DNA from: Papaver somniferum
Lineage: Eukaryota; Streptophyta; Magnoliopsida; Ranunculales; Papaveraceae
NCBI RefSeq assembly: GCF_003573695.1
Contig: NC_039362.1
Coordinates: forward strand, 197,365,625 to 197,429,624
Direction of reading: 5' to 3'
Length of the DNA stretch: 64,000 nucleotides
Of the stretch, positions 9,360 through 19,740 are shown piece after piece (the first letter of the stretch is position 1; each line of letters opens with the position of its first letter). The notes beneath the pieces are model-generated. The model ran no database searches, was not told the origin of the DNA, and saw only the letters and a program-made list of their open reading frames with translations. A program made the translations under genes and the position numbers.

Positions 9360-11960
9360 ACAGCAAGAAACATGCCTTCTTATGCATCTTTCTAAAGCTA
9401 GTGAAAATTCCAGGAAACTTCCTTAAGGTAGCCATATGTCTTCTTCGGTCTTTCAATAACTCTGTTAGTTAATATTCCTGACTATTTGGTATTTATTGGA
9501 CATGACTGATAGGTATTTTTCAGTACACACTAGCCTAGTTAGTAAGTTCGCGGATGATTCGCGAATCATTCGCGAATTTTTCCGTATCACGAATTTTACC
9601 GTCTTATTCGCGTACGTTTGCAACTCCGAACCCAAGTCGCGTATTATGTGGCATTTCGGGATTATTCGCGAATCGTTCACGAATTTTACGTATCCCGAAT
9701 GATACGTCCGCTTAATTCGCCATAAATTCTTTAGCTTTTACTTTTCAAAGACTCCACTTTTTGGGCTTTACTGCCTCCCGAACATACACGACCGAATATT
9801 AGACGTGTTGTAATTTTTATGAAACAAAAACGACTGAAGAGATTTGAAGGTGAAGGTCAGAGAGATCTCAAACTCACTAACCAAGCATCTAAACCACCAT
9901 ACGACGTCCTTTTGGATAACTAATGTTGTATATATTATTAATATTATCATATTGAGTTTATTTTTCCTTAAATAACTCACACATATGCATAAAAATTGGT
10001 CTATGACCTTATAAATACAAATTATTTGTTATATATAGATACCGAATTTTCAGAGCCGAACTCACATTTATAAATCGAATCATACACGTACGTATGCCGT
10101 TCCGAATTAATGACGAATCACGTCCCGTTGACCGAATTTTGGACCGAATCTGGATTTTACAAAACCGTATAATACTCGTACGTTTGCCGTTCCGTAAGTT
10201 TACCGAATCCCGAATTGCTAACTAGGCACACCAGTAGCTAGCAGTCAAGACACTGAGAAAGTTAGATGTTGCAGAAAAGTCTAACGAATAAGATGAAATA
10301 ATTGGGGTATACACTGAATTTGGCAATTTATAGATCAATCCACTAGACAACTTCACTTGAGCTTTTCAGCAGTAAGTTCTGGATCAATGAGTGCTGATGA
10401 TGGGGTTGCGTATGTTATGAGCATGCAGTTGGACCACCAAGTTAGGCATTTTCATGGACCATGCGATGCGACCACGCCACGCGCTTGATTATTCTCTGTT
10501 AGCCGGTGGTCTGTTAGCATAATATCCATCAAGAAAAGTAGGTTGTTCCAAATAGGGTGTGCAATCAATGAGTGATCTTTTCATATATGGAAAAATGTCA
10601 AATATACGAGCTTCTATAGCTAGCATGCTTAATTTTGGCAAGGAATCTAGCATATAATTCATCTGTTACTGTTATGCTACCTAGATAAAAAAAAATCAAA
10701 AAAGATTAGCCGTAAAAAAGAACAGACGCATAGTCAACCTTGGATATCGATATAGCATTTAACGACTTTATCGGTAAGTTATTAGCGAGACTCCGTAATA
10801 AGTTCCCCGGGTGAAAAAAATGCATTGTTCCCCGGTAGTAGTAGGTAGTACCATGAGAAACTAAAATCACTTGAAAAAAGACATGCATATTAATTACAGC
10901 TTAGGATCAAGTACGTCAATCGCAGGGCATTGGTCCTCGCCATGTGCAAATGCTTTTTCCTAGTTGAAATTTGGGTTGAGAAAGGACCACGCTACCTAGA
11001 TCGTTCCCTCCTGTCTTGAACAAATGCAGACTCTCAATGATATAAATTAAATTGTGACAGTAAACAGAAGTGAAAGTCCATAAATTGTACAAGAACAACT
11101 GTGATTCACGCACACACCCCTTGTTTAGTGTTGAAAACATGAAAGGACGAAGTTATAAATACATGTCCCGGAACAATCATTTCAGAATTCTCAAAGCATC
11201 CGAAGAAAAAAAAAAAGAAAAGAAAATTATATCCAAAGAAAAAATAAATAAAAAATAAATAAATACATGTCCAACTAACCCCATAATTCATTTTATTTAC
11301 AATGATGACCATTGGCCAGATTTGTTTGACTTTGATTCAAAAGGACAATTTTGTCATTTGGGTTCTTTGGAGTCTGACTCGGGAAAGCTTCGAGTGTAAT
11401 ATGCAAGAAAAAGAAAAGATAATAATAAACAAACAAACAAATTTTCAGTTCACATAAAATTCTCTTTCACAATCAAAAACTATCAATGGCTTATAGGTAT
11501 TTTGGAAATATAGATATGAACTTATGATCGATCAACCATCACAAACCAGATCCTTTGCAGGAAGCAAAATATCTATACCAAGCAAATCATCCAAATAAGT
11601 AGTCGAGACTATGAATTTACTCCAACATCTCACTTTTTTTTATTTTGGTACTACTCTGCTTTAGAGGTTTAACAAGTTCGCGAGAATGGAAATGATACTC
11701 ATGATAGAATGAAAAAAAGATATGAACTTAACATCGGTTGAAATTATATACACATTGACATGTTCGTTACATAAACTCTGTATGAGTATGCAAGTGAGAA
11801 AACTTGAGCTAACTGAATGTAGTTTCATTTCGTAACACCGACAAGTTTAGTACCTTATTGAATGAACTATAAAGTGGGTGCCTCAGACACCTTAATATGC
11901 AACATTTGTGAATTGAAGCGCACGAGACTCACGACTTGGATAGGTTTTGGACCCTTTAGG
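9360..11960. repeat. Duplicated low-copy segment, copy 1
   Basis: Blocks here recur in the window. 9367-9524 matches 13147-13304 and, more weakly, 12185-12245. 10228-11010 matches 13313-13973, and its last part matches 42530-42756. 11010-11180 matches 41438-41600 and 45898-46040. 11600-11950 matches 41885-42225. The order is the same each time, so this is a diverged segmental duplication, not a transposon with fixed ends. Copy 1 has no E1-type or hAT-1 insertion and so shows those target sites empty. No coding sequence is recognised in it. Confidence 0.75.
9533..10227. mobile_element. hAT-like non-autonomous element, about 0.7 kb
   Basis: The ends are inverted: gcctagttag at 9533 and its complement ctaactaggc at 10218-10227, with further imperfect pairing (taagttcg and cgaattg). 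Similar 8-mers flank it (acacacta at 9525-9532, acaccagt at 10228-10235). The duplicated copy at 13301-13325 lacks the element altogether, giving a near-empty site. The interior is non-coding and rich in short direct and inverted motifs such as ttcgcgaat and cgaatc, as in subterminal regions of hAT elements. The superfamily is inferred from TSD size only. Confidence 0.6.
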
Positions 11961-12255
11961 GTCCTTCCAGCTATGAAGGTTATCATGAAAATGAGTACAT
12001 CTTTACTTGCAAAAACTTGTTTTGTTGTTACATTTTTTTTTTTGTTAAAGCATGGAATTTATTAGATTAGACTGAAATGTTTTCTTGTTACATGTTAGTG
12101 TGTGCCACCCATTAGTCCCACAAATCGTCCAATTAGGGAACATTAACTAGATTCACTCACTGATTTTAAGAGACTCTTCCGGAAAATCCTGATTATTTGG
12201 GATTTATAAATTGGACATGACCGTTGGATATTTTAGTACACTAGTATCTAGGAGT

Positions 12256-12790
12256 GCCCAGTTAGAGTATGATTCGTCAATCCATCCGTATCGACCGAAT
12301 CTTAGCGAGTATAATTCGTGAATCCATCCGTATCGACCGAATCCATACGTATCGTCCGTATATCTGGAATCCCGAATCATACGGTTCGTATAATACTTTG
12401 CGCGCCACATCATTAAATTATCATTCTTTATTATATATTTGACATTTGAAATCTTACAATCACCAATCTAATTCCAATACCAACGGCGTACATGTTATCA
12501 GCTTATTGTAAGCATATATCAATCTATATTTCATATAAATTATTAAATCATAGCATCTAAGGAGAGATTGTGTCAAAAATAATTTTTTTACTGGTTAATA
12601 TATGTTGAATTTTGTGTGCCGATTTTATATCTCTAAAACGAATTATACATGTACGTATGATGTTCCGTATTATTGTCGAATCACGAACTGCTGACCTGAT
12701 ATTTAACTGAATTAAACTTTTATGAATCCGTATAATATTTGTACATATCCCCTTCCCAACGTTTCCCGTACCCCGAATTACTAACTTTGC
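12256..12790. mobile_element. Diverged second copy of the 0.7 kb hAT-like element
   Basis: The same motifs as 9533-10227 appear in the same order: (g)cccagttag at the left, repeated ccgtatcgaccgaat units, a central AT-rich part, and cgaattactaactttgc at the right. The left flank (ggacatgac...tagtacactag) also matches the flank of the first copy, so element and flank were probably duplicated together. No clear TSD remains. Confidence 0.5.
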
Positions 12791-12794
12791 AACC

Positions 12795-13130
12795 ATTTTA
12801 ATTCCGGAAACTGGGTCATTTGTCCAAATATTTTTAAATCACGGTTCAAATGGACGAATAAAAAATAATTTGGGTGAAATGGCCAAAAAAAATATTAAGG
12901 ATGAAACTGGATACATCCTACTTTAAATTTAAAAAATAGCAAGGATGAAACTGGATACATCCTGTGTAAATTAAAAATAAGAAAAAATATTTGAAAATGG
13001 GCACGATGAAACTGGTTACATCCTGCCTATTTTTATATTTTTGTCCATTTAAACAATATCAAAATCTAACTGTCAATTTCACCCAGAAATTGTTGATTTT
13101 GGTCTTTTTAACCAATTTTGCGTTTTAATT
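12795..13130. mobile_element. Short non-autonomous insertion with three direct repeats
   Basis: A 330-bp stretch interrupts the duplicated segment between two ttttaattc motifs. It holds three copies of gatgaaactgg(a/t)tacatcct (about 12900, 12943 and 13007) separated by A-rich spacers. It has no ORF. A MITE or SINE-like origin is possible; I cannot see convincing terminal inverted repeats. Confidence 0.45.
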
Positions 13131-13139
13131 CAGAGTATA

Positions 13140-13973
13140 GTAAGAAACATGCCTTCTTATGCATCTTTCTAAAGCGGGTGAAAATTCCAGGAAACTTCCT
13201 TGAGGTAGCCGTATGTCTTCTTCGGTCTTTCGATAACTCTGTTAGTTAATATTCATGACTATTTTTGGTATTTATTGGACATGACTGATAGATATTTTTT
13301 CAGTACACAATAGTCGCTAGCAGTCAAGACACCGAGAAAGTTAAATGTTGTAGAAAAATCTAATGAATAGATGAATTAACTGGGGTATACACTGAATCAA
13401 CTTGACAACTTCACTGGAGCTTCTCATCAATAAGTTTTGGATCAAAGTGATGGCCGGTTGAATATGTTATGAAACATTCACTTGGACCACCAAGTTAGAT
13501 ATTTTCGTGGACCACGCCACGCGCTTGATTATTCTCTGTTAGCCGGTCTGTTAGCATAATCAAGAAAGGGTGCAATCAACGAGTGATCATATACGGAAAA
13601 TTTTCAAATATATGAGCTTGGATAGATAGCATGCTTATTTTGGGCAAGGAATCTAGCGTATAATGCATTTGTAAATTTGTAATGCTAGATCCAAAAAACT
13701 GAACAACATATCATGAAGGGACCACATTAACAACATATCAAAAAAAAAAATTGAGAGGTAAAGAAACCCAGATGCAATGTATTATCGCGCATCCGCTGCA
13801 GCAGCTAGTTAGCAGTACCATGAGCAAGTTAATATCACCAGTTTGCAAAAAAGACATACAAATTAATTACTTCGGATTAAGTACGTCGGTTGCAGGGGTC
13901 TTGGTCCTCGCCATGTGCAAATACTTTTCCCACATGGCTAGATGCAATTTGGGCTCAGAAAGGACCATGCTAC
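13140..13973. repeat. Duplicated segment, copy 2, left half
   Basis: Matches 9360-9524 plus 10228-10985 of copy 1, without the 0.7 kb element. It ends exactly at the Gypsy-1 insertion point. Its continuation is at 41433-42230. The 83-codon ORF at 13751-14002 crosses into the LTR and is not a gene. Confidence 0.75.
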
Positions 13974-14849
13974 TGTTTGAGGGTGAAAACGATTTCTGCT
14001 GATTTTGGTAATTTTGGGTGTGTGGGTGAGAAACGAGTTTAAACCCTAAACAATGTACTGCAAGGGAGTACTTTAGATTCGAGAGATCAATCTGTACAAA
14101 TCCGGCCTAAACCAAGAAATGACCGTTGCAGACTTGCTTCAGTCACAAAGTGAAGGAGAAGGGTTGGTTTTGGGAGGGAAGCGAAGAGAGTGTTGAGACC
14201 AGAATAGTTGATTCTGGAAGAATAGTTGTTTTACGACTTGTATCAGAAAGTGGGAAGCTAACAGATGGAAAGCTAGCAAATATTTTCTGAGTGTTGTATA
14301 TTCCTGACCTGAACTTGTTGTTCAGTGGAAATAGGTAAGACCTATTTATACAAGTCGAAGTGAAACGTACTCTGATCTCATTAAGAAATGGAAAACGGGT
14401 AAGTAAATGGGAGGAGGTGGTAACCGGTGACGCCTGGAATTGATGTTCCATAAAAAAAGTGTTTCACCATTACTCCCTGTATTTACTAACCGCCTCATCC
14501 TTATGACATTGTCTTGTAACGGGCGCAGTGTACGCTGCACGCTGTAAACTACCAAACCAATACCCAATGAGCATCCCCCAATTTGTGACATGCGCTGATG
14601 TCTCGAGTGTTTTTTGTGGAAAACACGTAGCATGTTGTTGTTGTTTGGCAAGTTGAGCTTGGGAGACTTGCCGGCTCGGTGGTGACCTTCGACGGTCGAG
14701 ATTTTGCATCTTGAGAGGAATGGTGGCCGTTGATTACTGCAACCCTTCGTTTGGTAACCAGTGGCATGAAAGCGTGGCCGGTATAGCTTTAATATGGCTT
14801 AGTTTAGGCGCGGCCAAAAGTTAGGGTTTTGGCTTTGTTTGGGCGCGAC

Positions 14850-16450
14850 CAAACTAGGGCTTGGCGTCCATGCGTTAGCTGGTAACCTTGGACGCCAAGA
14901 TCTGCATCTTAGATGAAAAAGTGGTCGTTCACTGTTGCAGACATTCGTTTTGGCAGCCGAGAAGTGAAGGCCGACATGGTATGGTGCGGCAAGGTGGATG
15001 GCATGCCATTGGCACATGTGGCATAGCCGGCATGCTTTGGCGCGGTTTGGCGTGACCAGAATTAGAGTCTTGGGCCAAAGGTTACAATGCGTTGGTTGGC
15101 GACCTTGGACGGCTAGGATTTGCATCTGAGATGGAAGGGTGGCCGTTGATCGTCGCACGCCTTCGTTTTGGTAGACGCATAGGGAAGGACGACATGGTGT
15201 GGCGCGACAAGGTGGTTGGCACATGTGGCGAAAACTAGGGTTTTGGGCCAGAGGTTACCATAAGTTGGTTGGCGACCTTGGACGGCTAGGATTTGCATCT
15301 AAGATGGAAGGGTGGTCGCTGATCATCGCAAGCCTTCGTTTTGGTAGCCGCATAAGGAAGGCTGGCATGGTGTGGCGCGGCGAGGTGGTTGGCATTCCAT
15401 TGGCACATGTGGCATGGCATGCCTTGGCGCGGTTTGGCGTGGCCAAAACGAGGGTTTTGGGCCAAAGGTTACCATGCGCTGGTTGGCGACCTTGGACGGC
15501 TAGGATTTGCATCTAAGATGGAAGGATGACTGTTTATCGTCGCACGCCTTCTTTTTGGTAGCCGCATAAGGAAGGCCGACATGGTGTGGCGCGGCAAGGT
15601 GGTTGGCATGCCATTGGCACATGTGGCATGCCATGCATTGGCGCGGTTTGGCGTGGCGAAAACTAGGGTTTTGGGCCAAAGGTTACCATGCGCTGGTTGG
15701 CGACCTTGGACGGCTAGGAATTGCATCTAAGATGGAAGGGTGGTCGTTGATCGTCGCACGCCTTCGTTTAGGTAGCCGTATAAGGAAGGCCGACATGGTG
15801 TGGCGCGGCAAGGTGGTTGGCATGCCATTGGCACATATAGCATGGCATGCCTTGGCGTGGCCAAAACTAGGGTTTTGTCCCAAAGGTTACCATGCGTTGG
15901 TTGGCGACCTTGGACGACTAGGATTTGCATCTAGGATGGAAGGGTGGTCGTTGATCGTCACACGACTTTGTTTTGGTAGTCGTATAAGGAAGGCCAACAT
16001 GGTGTGGCGCGACAAGATGGTTGGCATGCTATTGGCACATATGGCATGGCATGCCTTGGCGCGGTTTGGCGTGGCCAAAACTAGGGTTTTGGGCCAAAGG
16101 TTACCATGCATTGGTTGGAGACTTTGGACGCTCGGATTTGCATCTAAGATGTAAGGGTGGCCGTTGATCGTCGCACGCCTTCGTTTTGGTAGCCGCATAA
16201 GGAAGTCCGGCATGGTGCGGCGCGGAAAGGTGGTTGGCATGACATTGGCACATGTAGCATGGCATGCCTTGGCGCGGTTTGGCGTGGCCAAACTAGGGTT
16301 TTGGGAAAATGTTACCATGCGTTGGTTGGCGACCTTGGACGGCTAGGATTTGCATCTAAGATGGAAGGGTGGTCGTTGATCGTCGGACGCCTTCATTTTG
16401 GTAGCCCCATAAGGAAGGCCGGCATGGTGTGGCGCGGCAAGGTGGTTGGC
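14850..16450. repeat. 213-bp minisatellite array inside the Gypsy-1 LTR
   Basis: The landmark gatttgcatct or a close variant recurs at about 14904, 15117, 15290, 15505, 15718, 15920, 16133 and 16345. The spacing is close to 213 bp, with one shortened unit. Each unit also carries ggttggcgaccttgg and ccttcgttttggtagccg. The 5' LTR has only about three of these landmarks (40009, 40228, 40447). Confidence 0.9.
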
Positions 16451-17040
16451 TTGCCATTGGCACATTGGTGCGGCTGGCATGGTTGGAATGCCTTGGCGCG
16501 GGGGTGCGGCTGGCATGGCATGCCATTGGCGCAGTGGTGCTGCTTGCATGGTTGGCATGCCTTGGCGCGGAGATGCAGTTGGCATGGCATGCCATTGGCC
16601 CAGTGGTGCGGCTGGTATGGTTGGCATGCCTTGGCATGGAAGTGCGGCTGGAATGGTTGGCATGCCTTGGCGCGGAGGTGCGGCTGGCATGACATGCCAT
16701 TGGTGCAGTGGTGCGGCTGGCATGTTTGGCATCCCTTGGCGCGAAGGTGTGGCTGGCATGGCATGCCATTGGCGCAGTGGCGCGGCTGGCATGTCTTGGC
16801 GCGGTGGTGCGGCTGGCATGCAATTGGCGCGGAGGTGCGGCTGGCATGGATGGAATTCCTTGGCGCGGTGGTGCGGCTGGCATGGTTGGCATTCCTTGGC
16901 GCGGAGGTGCGGCTGGCAAGGCATGCCATTGGCGCAGCGGTGCGGATGGCATGCCTTGGCGCGGAGATGTGTCTGGCATGGTCTGCCATTGGCACAGTGG
17001 TACGGCTGGCATGGTTGGCATGCCTTGGTGCGGTAGCATG
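16450..17040. repeat. GC-rich 30-36 bp minisatellite inside the Gypsy-1 LTR
   Basis: Short modules built on ggtgcggctggcatgg alternate with catgccattggcgcag or catgccttggcgcgg. They lack stop codons in several frames on both strands, which creates ORFs of 190-260 codons that are composition artefacts. A matching array lies at 40550-41225 in the other LTR. Confidence 0.9.
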
Positions 17041-17241
17041 AGAATTAAGGTTTGGCATATATGATGTCAGTTAGTGTTAAGGGTTCTTCCATGGAACATG
17101 ACCCATGTAAAAAAAAGGTACCCCGGTAATTCTTACTTAGGCATGCTGATTGATTCAATAAATGTGCTAATGGTCATAGTGACGTCATGTCAGATGTACA
17201 GTTTTACGATTTTGACCCTAAGCGAAAAACCACCATCAACA

Positions 17242-17262
17242 TTAAATCCCTTTCTTAGCTCG
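17242..17262 (-). promoter_or_regulatory. Polypurine tract of Gypsy-1
   Basis: On the minus strand the sequence entering the 3' LTR is gagctaagaaagggatttaa, a purine-rich run in the right place for plus-strand priming. Confidence 0.6.
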
Positions 17263-18245
17263 GAACAGGAGCACTGTTGCGAGGTAAGCATAAGATGGCG
17301 ACAGGCGAGGACAAAAATCGAAACGACAAGTCGTGAAAAGATGGTCAGGAAGGTCCGACTAACCTTTTTCGAGAGGTAAGGAGAGTTCATGGTCCTCGTG
17401 TTTGGCGGCCTTGCGTAGATTCTATTTGTGGTGTAAACCGTGAAGTGGTTAGATGAAGATTGTCGGCTTAGTCTGGCCATGCATCACCTTAGATGGGTTG
17501 GGGAACATCGATACGCTGGCTTGGCGAGTTGTTGGTGTTGGTGCGGTTTGAAAGGGGGATGCAGGCATTGCGTTGGATTGGGCTCAGTACGGCGTAAGTC
17601 ATGGAATGGGCTGGGTTGATGGATTGGCGCGTCAAGCATGACGTGGAAGGTGGTTCAAGGCGTGCGTGGACGACTTGGAATGGTGGGGCCAAGGCATGGC
17701 GCGGTTCTGGCAAGGAAAGCATGGCATGGACGACGGTACAAGGCATGACGCGGTTTGGTGAGGCAAGCATGGCGCAGACGGCTTGGCACGGTGGTGGCTT
17801 GTCTTTGCGGGCATGGTTGCCTCCTTTCTTTATTTGACTAACATAGGAAGTCCTTTCCTTGTTCAAAACCCCGCAAGTTTTATGCCCGTAGAAAGGGGGC
17901 GTTATTCCTTCTCCTCATGTCACCTTGTCGGTTTTGTTTTTCAAGTCTCGGTGCTGGCGGCAGCGAAGTAACAACGTGGGCAAGCGTGTCTTAAACATGT
18001 ACTTCCACGTTTTCTCTCCAAACCCTAATTCACCTCACGTGTCCAAATATTTCCTCATGTTCACTGGTAGAAAACGGTTTCATTAGAATTTGACGTCACG
18101 CCTCAATCCGCGGCTAGTAGGAGGCTTTCCTTTTCTGGACCTCATCGCTCTGCTGGATATAAGAGATTATCTTGAATCCTTCATTCGCACAGGTTGTCCT
18201 GAGATCGTGTCTATCATCTATCCTTTCTCTGGTTTGTAGCTCATA
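17263..18245. other. Gypsy-1 non-coding region with candidate promoter of the antisense ORF
   Basis: The first 600 bp are G-rich on the plus strand and echo the LTR minisatellites (ggcatggcgcgg), giving spurious ORFs such as 17489-17866. Closer to the antisense ORF are CACGTG (about 18036), TGACGTCA (18091-18098) and a weak TATA-like ggatataag (about 18156). The first two are bZIP/bHLH-type core sites. The promoter role is inferred. Confidence 0.4.
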
Positions 18246-18749
18246 ATGGGATCTTCCAGTGACAGACGTGCCTCCAAATTTTTGGGGATAAACTTTATAA
18301 TCGGCGAAAACCAGTCTTCTTCTCATGGGGAGGCGTTGAATAGAATTGAATCTCTTTTCCGTGAAGCTGGCGAAATTATTTGGGACATATCTTTGGAGGA
18401 AGAACGGGAAGGAGGCGAAGCATCCCAGTGCATTGAGAGGCTTTGGTGCAACAAAACCTCTTCACGGCCCATTGTTAGGGAGGGACAGTTTGCTTCTCAG
18501 TTGAAACGGCGAAAGACCGAGTTTCTAAAATTTTTAGAGGAAAATCAATGTAGCTCCCCTGTCCAGGACGTTGTCATAACCCTTGGTTCTGATATAAATG
18601 AATCGGGAAATTCTCCTCGAAAGGTCACTGAGAAAACTTCCGAGGAAGATGATGATGTTGCGGTTGATGGAACTGAAACAACTTTCGGAGTTGACGACGA
18701 AACTGTTGTCGGTGACGTTGGGGAAGTCGTGGTGGCATATGCTGGGTAG
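18246..18749 (+). CDS. Antisense extra ORF of Gypsy-1, acidic protein of unknown function
   Basis: 167 codons from an ATG at 18246 to a TAG at 18747-18749, on the strand opposite to the element. The first 100 residues are mixed, with KFLGINFIIGENQSSSHGEA and a basic patch QLKRRKTEFLKFLEEN. The last 60 are acidic and repetitive (EEDDDVAVDGTETTF, VDDETVVGDVGEVVV). After the TAG the same frame stays open for about 50 more codons (VVETDVGKETDVVAAETTSR), so the TAG is probably a recent mutation of a longer protein. Extra ORFs, some antisense, between pol and the 3' LTR are known in Tat-clade elements such as Grande and Ogre relatives. This one is in that position. I see no named domain. Confidence 0.55.
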   Translation: MGSSSDRRASKFLGINFIIGENQSSSHGEALNRIESLFREAGEIIWDISLEEEREGGEASQCIERLWCNKTSSRPIVREGQFASQLKRRKTEFLKFLEENQCSSPVQDVVITLGSDINESGNSPRKVTEKTSEEDDDVAVDGTETTFGVDDETVVGDVGEVVVAYAG

Positions 18750-19377
18750 GTTGTCGAGACGGATGTCGGTAAAGAGACGGATGTTGTTGCTGCTGAGACG
18801 ACTTCCAGGTGGGATGTTGAGGCTGCTATTGTTGATGTGGCTTCCAAATGGAATATTTGTTGCCCGATAGACTGTTGGGGAAAGTGTTTGAAAGAGCTCT
18901 GACCGAGGCATTGGCAATTCGCGCATTAGATTTCAATGACTAGCTTCTCTTTTTTTTATTGTTTTTATTCGTCGCTTAGTTGTCCTGATGTTTTGCGGAC
19001 TTTTTTTTTTTACCTTCCTTGTATTCGTGGCGAAGTTAGGGTTTCTTCAATTAGCATCCCACTTGCGGCTTCTATCTTTGAATAAAGCTTCTCATTTTGA
19101 AAGACCCAAGTCTTCCATTAGAATGGGTTGATGTTTCTGGTTTTGATTGGATGGTGAATGGCTTCTCCATGATTTGGGATTTATTTGGTATATTTTTTTT
19201 TTTTCTGAGATTCGGAAAACTCATTCGGAAAAAAAGGTATGCTTTGAATAAAAAAAGAAACCCTAAGAAGAATATAAACGGTGCATTCATCTCGGGGAAA
19301 TACAAATATTAAGTGGAAGGAGAAATTGTTGAAGGAAATACTAAATGGAGAGTGCTGGAAGAGAGTAGTACACCGTT
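18750..19377. other. Gypsy-1 region between antisense ORF and integrase tail
   Basis: About 150 bp continue the open frame of the antisense ORF past its TAG. The rest is T- and A-rich with homopolymers (for example 18994-19010 and 19191-19203) and no supported gene. Confidence 0.5.
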
Positions 19378-19740
19378 TTAGGGATTGAAGGGATTGAGCC
19401 ATCTTGAGTGAATTATCACACCTCCCAGCTTATCTGTGTTGATGAGCTTGCAGTAACCCCCCAGAAGGACGTCTGCCACCAGATATGGCTCGTCTTCTTT
19501 TTCCTTGGGTGAATCGGTCCGAACAGCTATCTTCACCGTCATCTTCCCGACTTGAAACGAGTTTGCTTTGACCATCATATCTCCGATTTGAAACGAGTTC
19601 GCTTTGACCACCATATCTCTGATTTGAAACGAGTTCGCTTTGACCACCATATCTCCGATTTGAAACGAGTTCGTGTGTTGTATAACCGCTTGAATCCTGG
19701 TCTCGTAGGTTTCGATTGCAACTTCCAAATTCTTTGCAAA
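19378..19740 (-). pseudogene. Gypsy-1 integrase C-terminal tail
   Basis: The minus-strand frame ending at 19378 reads EVAIETYETRIQAV, then SFQIGDMVVK and, after a gap, EDEPYLVADVLLGGYCKL...SRWLNPFNP. This matches the end of gypsy Pol: the FxVGDxVL motif, then the GPY-like segment and a final aromatic/proline tail. The catalytic core, RT and RNase H that should precede it are missing. The sequence upstream (19741 onward) is already protease, so an internal deletion joined the two. The segment also carries a 36-bp tandem repeat. Confidence 0.65.
19550..19680. repeat. 36-bp tandem repeat, about four units
   Basis: ttgaaacga recurs at 19552, 19588, 19624 and 19660, spacing exactly 36 bp. On the minus strand each unit encodes NSFQIGDMVVKA or a near variant, so the FxVGD motif of the integrase tail has been multiplied in frame, 12 residues at a time. 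Confidence 0.9.

Larger units (their letters stand above)
13974..17241 (-). repeat. 3' LTR of Gypsy-1 (left in the window)
   Basis: 3268 bp. A TATA-type sequence on the minus strand (tataaatagg, plus 14341-14350) is intact here. TGACGTCA lies near its outer end (17180-17187). It is longer than the other LTR (2348 bp), mainly because it holds about four more 213-bp repeat units. The LTRs differ at many single positions as well, so the insertion is much older than Copia-1. Confidence 0.9.

Noticed and set aside
14850..16450. Regular repeats that might suggest a CRISPR-like array
   Set aside because: Units are contiguous tandem repeats of about 213 bp with no unique spacers, inside a plant LTR.
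16259..17041. Long plus-strand ORF (260 codons) and minus-strand ORFs of 193-227 codons, with repeated GWHGMPLAQW-like text
   Set aside because: They come from the stop-poor GC-rich minisatellite inside the Gypsy-1 LTR. Several frames on both strands are open at once and the text is pure repeat.
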